This document shows, in pieces, positions 34,046 through 43,231 of a DNA stretch of 64,000 nucleotides (positions are counted from its first letter, which is position 1; the number at the start of each line of letters is the position of its first letter). A model generated the notes under the pieces. The model did no database searches and was not told the origin of the DNA. It was given only the letters and a program-made list of their open reading frames with translations. The DNA lies in NCBI RefSeq assembly GCF_007341385.1, contig NZ_VJYD01000003.1, positions 186,001 to 250,000 of the forward strand. The letters run 5' to 3'. The position numbers were made by a program, and so were the translations under genes. This DNA comes from Flavobacterium daemonense. GTDB taxonomy: Bacteria > Bacteroidota > Bacteroidia > Flavobacteriales > Flavobacteriaceae.

Positions 34046-34801
34046 ATGAAAAAAACAGCCCTAATTACTGGAGCAACAAGCGGAATTGGTAAGGCAACCG
34101 CGCAAATATTGGCAAAAAACAATTATAAAGTTATTCTTTGTGGAAGACGAAAAGATCGTTTAGAAGAATTAGAAAAAGAACTTTCAGCTTTTACAGAAGT
34201 TCATTCTTTATCTTTCGATGTTCGAGATAAAGATACCGTTTTTAGTGAAATCAATTCTTTGCCAGCAGATTTTTCGCAAATCGACGTTTTAATAAATAAT
34301 GCTGGAAATGCGCATGGTTTAGATCCAATTCAGAATGGAGATATTGACGATTGGGATGCCATGATTGATATTAACGTTAAAGGACTTTTGTATGTTTCTA
34401 AAGCAATTATTCCGCAGATGATCGAAAGAAAATCGGGACATATTATCAATATTGGATCAATTGCAGGAAAAGAAGTTTATCCAAACGGAAATGTGTATTG
34501 TGCTTCAAAACATGCGGTTGATGCAATTAACAATGGAATGCGAATGGATTTGAATCCGTACGGAATTAGAGTAGGGGCAATTCATCCAGGAATGGTAGAG
34601 ACTGAATTCAGTGAAGTGCGTTTTAAAGGCGATGCTGACCGAGCATCCAATGTATATAAAGGTTTAGATGCATTGCAAGCAGAAGATATTGCAGATATTA
34701 TTCATTTTGTGGTGTCAAGAAAATATCATGTAAATATTGCCGATTTGATTGTGTTTCCAACAGCTCAGGCCTCAGCAACAATTGTCAAGAAAAATATTTG
34801 A
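34046..34801 (+). CDS. SDR family NAD(P)-dependent oxidoreductase
   Basis: 251 residues with the classical short-chain dehydrogenase motifs: TGATSGIG (8-15), NNAG, a serine strand IINIGSIAG, and YCASK with the catalytic Tyr and Lys. The sequence is close to the YdfG type (3-hydroxy acid dehydrogenase; HPGMVETEFS, and C-terminal HVNIADLIVFPTAQ). It would act in the cytoplasm on small hydroxy acids or aldehydes; the substrate is inferred only. Ends at a REP-like terminator. Confidence 0.92.
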   Translation: MKKTALITGATSGIGKATAQILAKNNYKVILCGRRKDRLEELEKELSAFTEVHSLSFDVRDKDTVFSEINSLPADFSQIDVLINNAGNAHGLDPIQNGDIDDWDAMIDINVKGLLYVSKAIIPQMIERKSGHIINIGSIAGKEVYPNGNVYCASKHAVDAINNGMRMDLNPYGIRVGAIHPGMVETEFSEVRFKGDADRASNVYKGLDALQAEDIADIIHFVVSRKYHVNIADLIVFPTAQASATIVKKNI

Positions 34802-34814
34802 TAGAAAATTTTAT

Positions 34815-34845
34815 TGTAGAGACGCACAGCAGTGCGTCTTTTTTA
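34815..34845 (+). terminator. REP-like palindrome used as terminator of the SDR gene
   Basis: gacgcac (34821-34827) pairs with gtgcgtc (34832-34838) around an agca loop and is followed by six T. This is the same palindrome family as at 22866-23041, but here with a T-run next to it. Confidence 0.75.
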
Positions 34846-34933
34846 CGTTTTAAGGTTATGGATTGGGATTTAAATGATTTCGATGTTTTAATTAGTGTAA
34901 ATTAGTGCAATTAGTGGCAAAAAAAATTAGACT

Positions 34934-36079
34934 ATGATCAACAAACGCCTTTTGATAAAGAATTTACTCGCGCATAACGACGAGAGCAGTTTTTATGATA
35001 AAAAAAGGCAGCTGAATCTTCATACGCGCGAAGGAAAGGGAAAATTCTTGAAACATATTTGCGCGTTATCAAACTCTAATCCTACGAATAATTCATACAT
35101 CGTAGTTGGTGTTGAAGATCAGGACAATGAAATTGTTGGTGATGATTTTTTTGACGATAGCCGAATTCAGAATTTAGTCAACGCTTTTCTAGAAAATCCT
35201 CCAAAGATTCAATACGAAAATGTTCCCTTTCCGAATCTTCCAAAAGACAAAGTGATCGGTCTTGTTACGATTAAGCCAAAAAGCAAAATATCGTATTTCA
35301 AAAAAGGTATTCATACAATTTTAGCCAATAGCGTTTTTGTGAGGCGGGGAAGCAATTCGATTCCTTTAGAAAATCACGAAGAAGTCGAGAAAAATTATCA
35401 AAATACCGAAACTGTAATTGGAATCGAAAACAGTTCCCGAAATAGTATTCAATATACGTTAGACGGCGTTTTTGATTTTATGAATTTCAGGCACAAAGAT
35501 ATGTCGCCGAAATATCATGTTTTTAAAGAATTATTTGTGATTTGCTGGGCGGGAGTTCCCAAAAAATCGAGAGATAAAACCTTTCTTTCTCGCGTTGACA
35601 TTGAGTTGATCAACGAACAAATTAAACTTTTTTATTCGGCGCAAGATGTTGTTACGATTTTTTATGATGATGATAGTTTTACCATTACCGAATATGTTCC
35701 GCTGGGACTAAATGATAAAACCAGTTATTATCCTTTAGAAGAACAAACAATTCATTTTTTTGACAACGGTTATTATAAAATTGACCGAAAAATGCTTTTC
35801 CAACCACCAGAATTCAACCGAAAAATGCTCTATCATATTTATAATTCGAATATGGCACTGCTTCAAAAACTACAAAAAGGATTTGCTTTATCCGAGCGCG
35901 AATTGACTGATCTCGAAAATCTTCCTTCTACTTTTATGATTTGTTATTTGAATGGTTTTGACGAAGCCAAACAAAAATTAATTGATTCAAAATTGTTGTT
36001 GAAGCCTTTTCCGCAAGTTTATTTGTCTTTTAAAGAAGCACTTAGAATTTTAAGGAAAATGAAATACGATGTTCAATAA
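34934..36079 (+). CDS. AlbA_2 (Schlafen-like) domain protein
   Basis: 381 residues. The N-terminal half (about 1-150) is an AlbA_2/Schlafen AAA-4-like putative nucleic-acid-binding domain: LNLHTREGKGKFLKHICALSN, NSYIVVGVEDQDNEIVG and the strand SVFVRRGSNSIPL. The C-terminal half (about 175-381) has no family I recognise. Proteins with this N-domain bind DNA or RNA and are sometimes transcription regulators. It stands alone, preceded by a half copy of the cacgaattt/aattagtgtaaatt repeat family (34888-34922). Confidence 0.75.
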   Translation: MINKRLLIKNLLAHNDESSFYDKKRQLNLHTREGKGKFLKHICALSNSNPTNNSYIVVGVEDQDNEIVGDDFFDDSRIQNLVNAFLENPPKIQYENVPFPNLPKDKVIGLVTIKPKSKISYFKKGIHTILANSVFVRRGSNSIPLENHEEVEKNYQNTETVIGIENSSRNSIQYTLDGVFDFMNFRHKDMSPKYHVFKELFVICWAGVPKKSRDKTFLSRVDIELINEQIKLFYSAQDVVTIFYDDDSFTITEYVPLGLNDKTSYYPLEEQTIHFFDNGYYKIDRKMLFQPPEFNRKMLYHIYNSNMALLQKLQKGFALSERELTDLENLPSTFMICYLNGFDEAKQKLIDSKLLLKPFPQVYLSFKEALRILRKMKYDVQ

Positions 36080-36134
36080 TTTTTAAGTGGAAAAAAACTT
36101 AGAATCTCAGAATCTTAGCAACTTAGAACCTTAT

Positions 36135-36878
36135 TTATTGGTATTTCAAAAATTGGTTTACTTCGGCATATGGAAATAAAATGTCTTTTGGGCCATCGGC
36201 ATAAGATCCGGCTTCATAGGAATTGTAATATAAAAGCAAGCCTTCTTCTGTATAAAAAATATTCTGTGGCAATTGAAATTTATCATTTTCAAACATCAAT
36301 CCCGTTGCATTGATATTGGCGCTGGAAGGGATTTTATATTTTGCTCTGAATTTTTTTTCGGCGAAAGCCATAAATTTTTTTTCGTCTTTAAACAATTGAT
36401 CGTTAAAAATCGTCTTTCCAGTTTTTGGATCAAATAAGAGCGATCTAAAACCTTGATAGCCATGTGCACCTCCCGTAAATGTATAATGATCGATTTTTAT
36501 GTTTAAAATTGTTTCCGAATGGAATTCGACATTACCCACGATTTTTCCTTCCCATCCAAAAGTTTCAGTTGGAAATTTTTTATGCATTTCTTCGTATGAA
36601 GCAATAAAAGATTTTGCCAGCGTATTATAATCGTTGGCTTTTGCAGGTTCTTCGCCAAAATAAACGATTTCTTTTACGACCGAAAAAACCTTTTTATTGA
36701 TGCTATCGGCAGGAATTCCTTTGTTTTTTGCAATAGGAATGTCGATTGTTATTTGCGGACAATCATTTTTGCAAGGAAGATCGGATTTTTCGTCAAATGT
36801 TTCATTTTCAAATGAAAGCTCTTTGTTACAACTTGTGAATATCAAAAACAAAAAGACTAAAAAAGCATAATGTTTCAT
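36135..36878 (-). CDS. DUF4163/DUF3298 domain lipoprotein
   Basis: 247 residues: lipoprotein signal with lipobox (LIFTSC, cysteine at 17), a DUF4163 part (about 35-130) and a C-terminal DUF3298 part with YTFTGGAHGYQGFRSLLFDPKTG and an ending YAEVNQFLKY. This domain pair is found in RsiV-type anti-sigma factors, which bind lysozyme, and in many exported proteins. No sigma factor gene is near, so a regulatory role is not supported here. Single gene. Confidence 0.88.
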   Translation of the reverse strand: MKHYAFLVFLFLIFTSCNKELSFENETFDEKSDLPCKNDCPQITIDIPIAKNKGIPADSINKKVFSVVKEIVYFGEEPAKANDYNTLAKSFIASYEEMHKKFPTETFGWEGKIVGNVEFHSETILNIKIDHYTFTGGAHGYQGFRSLLFDPKTGKTIFNDQLFKDEKKFMAFAEKKFRAKYKIPSSANINATGLMFENDKFQLPQNIFYTEEGLLLYYNSYEAGSYADGPKDILFPYAEVNQFLKYQ

Positions 36879-37039
36879 ATATGTAAAAGTTATTTGTTAG
36901 GAGACATAAAAGATAACACTTTTTTTTTGAAATAGAATTTTCATTGCATAAAAGTCTGATTTGCAGTTGTTTTAAGTAAAAAAGTGTTAATTATATACAA
37001 AGGTAAGAACTTGGTTCAGGATTAGAATAAATTAAACGG

Positions 37040-37047
37040 TAAATTTG
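37040..37047 (+). promoter_or_regulatory. -7 promoter box of the cystathionine gamma-synthase gene
   Basis: TAAATTTG at 37040-37047 matches TAnnTTTG, 33 bases ahead of the ATG at 37081. No TTG at the ideal -33 distance. Confidence 0.55.
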
Positions 37048-37080
37048 TACAGTATTTAAGCATTTAAAATTTGTAACTAT

Positions 37081-38223
37081 ATGAAATTCAATACTAAAGT
37101 AATACATGGAGGTCAGCATCATGATCCAAGTACAGGAGCAGTAATGCCTCCGGTGTATCAAACTTCAACTTTTATCCAGACAAGTCCAGGAAAACCTTTA
37201 GCAGATTATGAATACAGTAGAGCGTCTAATCCAACTCGTACAGCTTTAGAAAATGCGTTGGCAAGTATTGAAAATGGTACACGCGGTCTTGCTTTTTCAT
37301 CTGGATTGGCGGCAACAGACTGTATTTTGAGATCGTTTAAAGCAGGTGATGAAATCATTGCAATGGATGATTTATATGGCGGAACGTACAGGATGTTTTC
37401 TAGAATTTATAAAGATTCCGGAATTAAATTCCATTTTGTTGATATGACCGATCTTGCTAAGTTGAAGTCGCTAATCAATGAAAACACAAAATTGGTTTGG
37501 GTTGAAACACCAACAAATCCATTAATGAAATTGGCTGATATTGAAGAAGTGGCCAAAATCACAAAAGCAAATAATGTTTTGTTTGCTGTTGATAATACTT
37601 TTGCAACGCCTTATTTGCAAAAACCTCTTGATCTAGGAGCTGACATCGTAATGCATTCAGCAACGAAATATTTAGGAGGACATTCTGATGTTATTGCCGG
37701 CGCTTTAATTGTAAAAGATGAAGCATTAGGCGATCAATTGCATTTTCAGCAGTTTGCTACGGGCGCAACTTTAGGGCCAATGGACAGTTTCTTGGTTTTA
37801 AGAGGAATTAAAACACTTTCATTACGTGTTCAAAGACATTGTGAAAACGGAGAAAAAGTAGTGGAGTTTTTGAGTAATCATCCAAAAATTAAGACGGTTT
37901 ATTATCCTGGATTAAAAAATCATCCGTTTCATGAAATTGCTAAAAAGCAAATGAAAGCTTTTGGCGGAATGGTTTCGTTTACTTTTAAATCGGGTAAAAA
38001 AGAAGATTCTATTGACTTTTTAGAGAAATTGAAAGTGTTTACACTTGCAGAGTCTTTAGGTGGTGTTGAATCTTTAGCAAATCATCCGGCGTTGATGACG
38101 CATGCCTCAATTCCTGCAGATAAGAGAGCAGAAGTTGGTATTACTGATGATTTAGTTCGATTGAGCGTTGGTATTGAAGATGCGGAAGATTTAATTGCCG
38201 ATTTGGAACAAGCTTTGGCATAA
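37081..38223 (+). CDS. cystathionine gamma-synthase or gamma-lyase (PLP enzyme)
   Basis: 380-residue PLP-dependent Cys/Met metabolism enzyme. The PLP lysine is K196 (HSATKYLGGHSD), with YSRASNPT at 46-53 and the phosphate-binding AFSSGLAAT at 71-79. It makes cystathionine from an activated homoserine and cysteine (synthase) or splits it (lyase); the sequence alone does not decide, so no gene symbol is given. Cytoplasmic, single gene, with a consensus promoter and a perfect terminator. Confidence 0.92.
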   Translation: MKFNTKVIHGGQHHDPSTGAVMPPVYQTSTFIQTSPGKPLADYEYSRASNPTRTALENALASIENGTRGLAFSSGLAATDCILRSFKAGDEIIAMDDLYGGTYRMFSRIYKDSGIKFHFVDMTDLAKLKSLINENTKLVWVETPTNPLMKLADIEEVAKITKANNVLFAVDNTFATPYLQKPLDLGADIVMHSATKYLGGHSDVIAGALIVKDEALGDQLHFQQFATGATLGPMDSFLVLRGIKTLSLRVQRHCENGEKVVEFLSNHPKIKTVYYPGLKNHPFHEIAKKQMKAFGGMVSFTFKSGKKEDSIDFLEKLKVFTLAESLGGVESLANHPALMTHASIPADKRAEVGITDDLVRLSVGIEDAEDLIADLEQALA

Positions 38224-38245
38224 AGATTAGATTCTAAATAAAAAT

Positions 38246-38288
38246 AAATCCCAAATTCCGATCTTATAATTGGAATTTGGGATTTTAT
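38246..38288. terminator. bidirectional terminator of the attccaaattcc family
   Basis: aaatcccaaattcc (38246-38259) and ggaatttgggattt (38272-38285) form a perfect 14-base-pair stem between the convergent cystathionine gamma-synthase and outer membrane protein genes. Confidence 0.88.
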
Positions 38289-38309
38289 ATTTTAGAGCTT
38301 GAAATATTT

Positions 38310-39101
38310 TTAGAATTCTAAGTAGTAGATATATCCAAAGTTAAACCAAACTTGCCAGTCATTTGACTTGTTTTCTTTATAAACGTCTTTATTTGGATTT
38401 AAACCGTCGATCCAGTCGTTGCTGTACATCTGAAAACGTGTTTCAAACATCAAATCGCTCATCGTTGTCATTTTATAGTGAACACCTATGCTTCCAGTTG
38501 CAGAGACTACAACTCCGTCTTCTGTTGAAAATCCGTGAGGTCGTCCGTCAGATGGCATTAGATATTTCCCAACTGTAACACTTGGAAGTGTCATGTCTCC
38601 TAAATGAGAACCCACTTTTGCAGAATAATAATTTACCTGGAATCCAGCACTCACATACGGATTAAAGCTGCCAACTGTGTTTTCGAAATCATGAATTTTA
38701 ATTAGCGAAAATTCTAATTGAGATCCTAATCCTACCGTTGTTGAGCTAGCATGCATGTTTTGGAGAAGTATAACTGCTAATGTAGGTGGTTTTTTATCAA
38801 CCCATTCTCCATAATGTTTTAATTGTGTATGGCTAAATGAAAGTTCAGATCGAACTTTAAAGTGCTCTGTGAAAAAACTTTCGTGGTTATTGGCTGCTGA
38901 AAAGTTGATAAAATGCATCAGTCCAATTCCAAATCCACTGTTCCCAACATTGGTGTCAAAATTGTTTCTTTGTCCAAAATCTGACTGCAGTGTAACAGGT
39001 CCTGCGAATATTCCTATTTCTTGTGCTAAATTGGATTGTGCATTCGCTGTGGTATTGATTGCAAAAAAGGCAAATAGCGTGATAATTACGGGTTTGAGCA
39101 T
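38310..39101 (-). CDS. outer membrane protein, THC0290_0291-like
   Basis: 263 residues with a signal peptide (1-21, ending NAQ) and a beta-barrel-like alternation ending in an aromatic strand (WFNFGYIYYLEF). The mature start (LAQEIGIFAGPVTLQSDFGQ, and GNSGFGIGLMHFINFS) resembles the THC0290_0291 family of Flavobacteriaceae, whose function is not known. It is probably an outer membrane protein of modest size. No operon partner. Confidence 0.72.
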   Translation of the reverse strand: MLKPVIITLFAFFAINTTANAQSNLAQEIGIFAGPVTLQSDFGQRNNFDTNVGNSGFGIGLMHFINFSAANNHESFFTEHFKVRSELSFSHTQLKHYGEWVDKKPPTLAVILLQNMHASSTTVGLGSQLEFSLIKIHDFENTVGSFNPYVSAGFQVNYYSAKVGSHLGDMTLPSVTVGKYLMPSDGRPHGFSTEDGVVVSATGSIGVHYKMTTMSDLMFETRFQMYSNDWIDGLNPNKDVYKENKSNDWQVWFNFGYIYYLEF

Positions 39102-39328
39102 AGTATGGGGGCTTTCAAATCATGGCAAATATATAAAAAAGGTTGTCTAAACAAAATATTATATAAGTCTATTAAAAAATTAGTAACAAAACACTTAATT
39201 TTCTGACTTTAAGTGGGATTAATTGGTGTAATTCCGGACGTGTAAAATTGTATTTTTCCTTTTGTTTAAAAAATACACAATTCTTCTCCAAAAACGAAAA
39301 AAAATAACAAATCATGATTGTTTTGCCT

Positions 39329-39336
39329 TATCTTTG
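39329..39336 (+). promoter_or_regulatory. -7 promoter box of gdhA
   Basis: TATCTTTG at 39329-39336 followed by CATG is a consensus -7 box. It gives a leader of about 85 bases before the gdhA ATG at 39427. The leader holds acgaaaacgttttc, a short perfect palindrome (39347-39360) that could be a regulator site. Confidence 0.55.
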
Positions 39337-39426
39337 CATGTTGTTACGAAAACGTTTTCTATTGCGTATTTTCGTATTATAATTAGATGTAAGCTAAAAA
39401 CTATTATTTGAATAATTGATTTAAAA

Positions 39427-40770
39427 ATGGAACAAAAAATAAATGAATTTATGGCTCTGGTGGAGTCAAAAAATCCAAACGAGCCAGAGTTTCTTCAAGC
39501 TGTCAGAGAATTTGCAGAAACGGTTATTCCGTTTATTGCTGAAAGAAAAAAATATGACGGGAAAAATTTACTTCTTAGAATAGCTGAACCGGAAAGATCT
39601 GTAATTTTTAGAGTTCCGTGGGTTGATGACAAAGGAGAAATCATCGTAAACAGAGGATTTAGAATCCAGATGAACTCAGCGATTGGACCTTATAAAGGTG
39701 GAATAAGATTTCATCACACAGTAAACCTATCAGTTTTAAAATTCTTGGCATTTGAGCAAGTATTTAAAAACAGTTTGACAACTCTTCCAATGGGAGGAGG
39801 AAAAGGAGGTTCTGATTTTGATCCAGAAGGAAAATCTGATGGTGAAATTATGCGTTTCTGCCAATCGTTTATGACAGAATTGTGTCGTCACATTGGTCCA
39901 GACCTTGACGTTCCTGCTGGAGATATTGGTGTTGGAGCAAGAGAAATTGGTTATTTGTTTGGTCAATATAAAAGAATCAGAAATGAATTTACCGGAGTTT
40001 TAACTGGAAAAGGTTTGGCTTACGGAGGTTCATTAATCAGACCAGAAGCTACAGGTTACGGAGTTGTATATTTTACAGATCAAATGCTTCGTACTATTGG
40101 TCACGAAATTAAAGGAAAAAGAGTTGCGATCTCAGGATTTGGAAACGTTGCTTGGGGAGTTGCTTTGAAGGTAAATGAATTAGGAGGAAAAGTGGTTACG
40201 CTTTCTGGTCCTGATGGTTATATTTATGATGAAGAAGGAATTTCTGGAGAAAAAATCGACCACATGCTTGAAATGAGAGCAACTGGTGATAACAGAGCAG
40301 AAAGATATTTAGAAAAATATCCAAATGCGGTATTCCATAAAGGAAAAAGCCCTTGGGAAGTAAAAGTTGATATTGCGATTCCTTGTGCTACTCAAAACGA
40401 ATTGAACGGAGATGATGCTAAAAAACTAATCGACAACGGAGTTTTATGTGTAACTGAAGCGGCGAATATGCCATCTACTTTAGATGCAATTAAACTTTTC
40501 TTAGATAATAAAGTGCTTTTTGCACCTGGAAAAGCGGCTAACGCTGGTGGAGTTGCAGCTTCTGGATTAGAAATGACGCAAAACTCTATTCGTTTGAACT
40601 GGACAAGTGAAGAAGTGGATTTGAGATTAAAAGATATCATGGTTGGAATTCACAATCAATGTAAAAAATACGGTGCTGAAGAAGACGGTTATGTAAACTA
40701 CGTAAAAGGAGCAAACATTGCCGGATTTGTTAAAGTTGCCGATGCTATGCTGGCTCAAGGTGTAGTGTAA
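39427..40770 (+). CDS. gdhA: glutamate dehydrogenase, NADP-type
   Basis: 447 residues, the length of the hexameric NADP-dependent enzyme that makes glutamate from 2-oxoglutarate and ammonium. The substrate lysine motif PMGGGKGGSDFDP is near residue 125, the Rossmann motif ISGFGNVAWG near 240, and APGKAANAGGVAASGLEM near the end. The long leader with a palindrome suggests regulation, perhaps by nitrogen. Single gene with its own terminator. Confidence 0.96.
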   Translation: MEQKINEFMALVESKNPNEPEFLQAVREFAETVIPFIAERKKYDGKNLLLRIAEPERSVIFRVPWVDDKGEIIVNRGFRIQMNSAIGPYKGGIRFHHTVNLSVLKFLAFEQVFKNSLTTLPMGGGKGGSDFDPEGKSDGEIMRFCQSFMTELCRHIGPDLDVPAGDIGVGAREIGYLFGQYKRIRNEFTGVLTGKGLAYGGSLIRPEATGYGVVYFTDQMLRTIGHEIKGKRVAISGFGNVAWGVALKVNELGGKVVTLSGPDGYIYDEEGISGEKIDHMLEMRATGDNRAERYLEKYPNAVFHKGKSPWEVKVDIAIPCATQNELNGDDAKKLIDNGVLCVTEAANMPSTLDAIKLFLDNKVLFAPGKAANAGGVAASGLEMTQNSIRLNWTSEEVDLRLKDIMVGIHNQCKKYGAEEDGYVNYVKGANIAGFVKVADAMLAQGVV

Positions 40771-40790
40771 TTTTTAGTTATAGTTTTTTG

Positions 40791-40833
40791 AGATGCCTTT
40801 GATTGTTGCGAGACAATTGAAGGCATTTTTTTA
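40791..40833 (+). terminator. Rho-independent terminator of gdhA
   Basis: atgcctttgattgt (from 40793) and acaattgaaggcat (to about 40825) form a stem with a small loop and one G-T type mismatch region, followed by a run of seven T. Confidence 0.8.
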
Positions 40834-40871
40834 TTTGTATAAGAACAAAAAACAAATACTTTCGTTTGTAG

Positions 40872-40879
40872 TATATTTG
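40872..40879 (+). promoter_or_regulatory. -7 promoter box of porZ
   Basis: TATATTTG at 40872-40879. Transcription would begin around 40886, so the ATG at 40889 would have almost no leader and the ATG at 40901 is the better start. Confidence 0.5.
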
Positions 40880-40900
40880 TCAATCTGAATGCATAAAATA

Positions 40901-43183
40901 ATGAAAAAAGGTTTTCTGTATATTTTGTTTTTGCTCCTGTTTCAATTTGCTTTTTCGCAGAATAAATTGTCATGGCAAGGTTATTTTTCGTTTAACGAAA
41001 TAAAAGATATTTCAGAATCATCTTCTGCGGTTTATGCGGCTTCAGAAAATGCTTTGTTTGTTAAAAATACTACAGCAAATACTAGCAAAACCATTACAAC
41101 TGTTGATGGACTTTCAGGACAGACGATTTCGGCAGTTTATTATAGTGAGGCTTTCAAAAAAACAATCGTTGGTTATGAAAACGGTCTTATGATTGTGATT
41201 AATGAGGCTGATGGAAGTATGCTGAAAGTTGTCGATATCATCAACAAACAATTAGCACCAAATATCAAAAAAATCAATCATTTTATGGAGCATAACGGAT
41301 TGGTTTATGTTTCCTGTGATTTCGGAATTGTACAGTTCAATTTGGCAACATCTCAATTTGGCGATACGTATTTTATTGGTGACAATGGTGCAGAAATCAG
41401 TGTAAAGCAAACTGCATTTTTTAACGGATTTATTTATGCAGCAACTTCAAGCGGAATACGCCGCGCCGATATTACGAATCCTAACTTAAATGATTTTCAG
41501 CAGTGGTCTGTTGTCAATTCTGGCGATTGGTCAAGTATTGAAAGTATCGATACAGAATTGATTGCGATTAATTCTGCTGGTAATATTCACCGATTCAACT
41601 CAAGTAATTTTGTTGGTTTTTTTCAGCTTCCGCAGGCTTCGGTTGATATGAGGGCAAAAAATCATAATTTGTTTATTACGATTTCAAATGCGGTTTATGT
41701 CTATAATAATCAAATGACTTTGATTCGTCAAATCAGTAATTCGCAGGTTTTAGATAATACTTTGAATTTTACATGCGCAACTGCTGTAGGCGATGTGATT
41801 TTTATTGGAACAAAAGAAAAAGGTTTGTTTTCTTCATCACTTTCGAGCAACGGCACATTTGCGAATAATACGCCTGCCGGACCAGCGCGAAACAATATTT
41901 TTTCGATGGATGTTACGCCAAATGTTCTTTGGGCTGTATATGGAGATTATGATACCTATTATAATCCGTACGATTTAGATAGTTATGGAGTCAGCAAATT
42001 CAATACTTCTGGCTGGTTGAATATCCCTTATTCTTCTGTTTTAAATGCAAAGTCGATTACTAGAGTTATTGTTAATCCAAAAAATGAGAATCAAGTTTAT
42101 GCAAGTTCTTTCTTTTCTGGATTGCTCCGAATAGAAAATGATGTGCCGAACTTTTTGTACAACGAAAAAAACAGTGGTTTAGAATCGATTACGACTGAAG
42201 GTCCAAGTTATATTGATGTCCGCATTAATGCGACGGCTTTTGATAAAAATGGGAATTTGTGGGTAACCAACAGCCGAATCAAAAACGGATTGAAAGTTTT
42301 GAAATCGAATAATCAATGGGGAAGTTATGCAATGACTTCGATTTTGGATGATGCCGAGGCGAGCAGTTATGCGAGTATTTTAGTGGATAGAAATAATGTA
42401 AAATGGATTGCAACAAATCGCGACGGTGTTGTTGGTTTTAATGAAGCGACAAACACATTCAAAAAAATGGCTTTTGGTGCCGATGCTGGAAATCTTCCAG
42501 TTGCTGATGTAAGAGCGCTGGCAATTGATACTAAAAATCAGCTTTGGATAGGAACAACAAAGGGGTTGCGCGTTTTGTCAAATGTTGGGAATTTTCAAAA
42601 TGAGAGTCAGCTAAAAGCAAATCCAATTATAATTATGGAAGATAATGTGGCTCAAGAACTGCTCTATGAGCAATTTATAACCACAATTGCAGTTGACGGC
42701 GCAAATAATAAATGGATTGGTACCAGTGATTCTGGTGTTTTTATGGTTTCGCCAAACGGACAAGAAACGAAATACCATTTTACAATCAGCAATTCTCCTT
42801 TACCGAGCAACGCCATAAATGAAATTAAAATAAACAGCAGCACTGGCGAAGTTTTTATTGCTACTAATAAAGGATTGATTTCTTTTAAAGGGGTTAATAC
42901 TGAAGCCAATGAGGATTTGAATAGTGTGTATGTGTATCCAAATCCAGTTCGCCCAACCTATAGCGGCACCGTAAAAGTGGCTGGATTATTAAATAAAGCC
43001 AATGTTAAAATAACAGACATTGAAGGGAATTTGGTTTATGAGACTACCTCAGAAGGAGGAACTATAGAGTGGGATACAACTGCTTTTGGAAAATATAAAG
43101 TTACTTCCGGAGTTTATATGATTTTTATTTCAGCTCAAGACGGTGGAGAAACAAAGGTTAAGAAATTGATGATTATTCGATAA
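40901..43183 (+). CDS. porZ: PorZ-like type IX secretion surface protein with propeller domains and C-terminal sorting-type domain
   Basis: 760 residues from the ATG at 40901 (MKKGFLYILFLLLFQFAFSQ, a signal peptide; ATG at 40889 is the alternative). Two beta-propellers follow (repeats such as GLSGQTISAVYY, WVTNSRIKNGLKV and LWIGTTKGLRVLS), then a C-terminal beta-sandwich of the type IX sorting-domain kind (VYVYPNPVRP...GTIEWDTT...GVYMIFIS, ending KKLMIIR). In Porphyromonas PorZ is a surface component needed for attaching anionic lipopolysaccharide to type IX cargo. In Flavobacteria the gene is usually near recO, as here except for two inserted genes. Confidence 0.85.
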   Translation: MKKGFLYILFLLLFQFAFSQNKLSWQGYFSFNEIKDISESSSAVYAASENALFVKNTTANTSKTITTVDGLSGQTISAVYYSEAFKKTIVGYENGLMIVINEADGSMLKVVDIINKQLAPNIKKINHFMEHNGLVYVSCDFGIVQFNLATSQFGDTYFIGDNGAEISVKQTAFFNGFIYAATSSGIRRADITNPNLNDFQQWSVVNSGDWSSIESIDTELIAINSAGNIHRFNSSNFVGFFQLPQASVDMRAKNHNLFITISNAVYVYNNQMTLIRQISNSQVLDNTLNFTCATAVGDVIFIGTKEKGLFSSSLSSNGTFANNTPAGPARNNIFSMDVTPNVLWAVYGDYDTYYNPYDLDSYGVSKFNTSGWLNIPYSSVLNAKSITRVIVNPKNENQVYASSFFSGLLRIENDVPNFLYNEKNSGLESITTEGPSYIDVRINATAFDKNGNLWVTNSRIKNGLKVLKSNNQWGSYAMTSILDDAEASSYASILVDRNNVKWIATNRDGVVGFNEATNTFKKMAFGADAGNLPVADVRALAIDTKNQLWIGTTKGLRVLSNVGNFQNESQLKANPIIIMEDNVAQELLYEQFITTIAVDGANNKWIGTSDSGVFMVSPNGQETKYHFTISNSPLPSNAINEIKINSSTGEVFIATNKGLISFKGVNTEANEDLNSVYVYPNPVRPTYSGTVKVAGLLNKANVKITDIEGNLVYETTSEGGTIEWDTTAFGKYKVTSGVYMIFISAQDGGETKVKKLMIIR

Positions 43184-43231
43184 GAAATTTATAAATAATT
43201 AATAACTAAATGCAAACCACAAATCTTTTTA

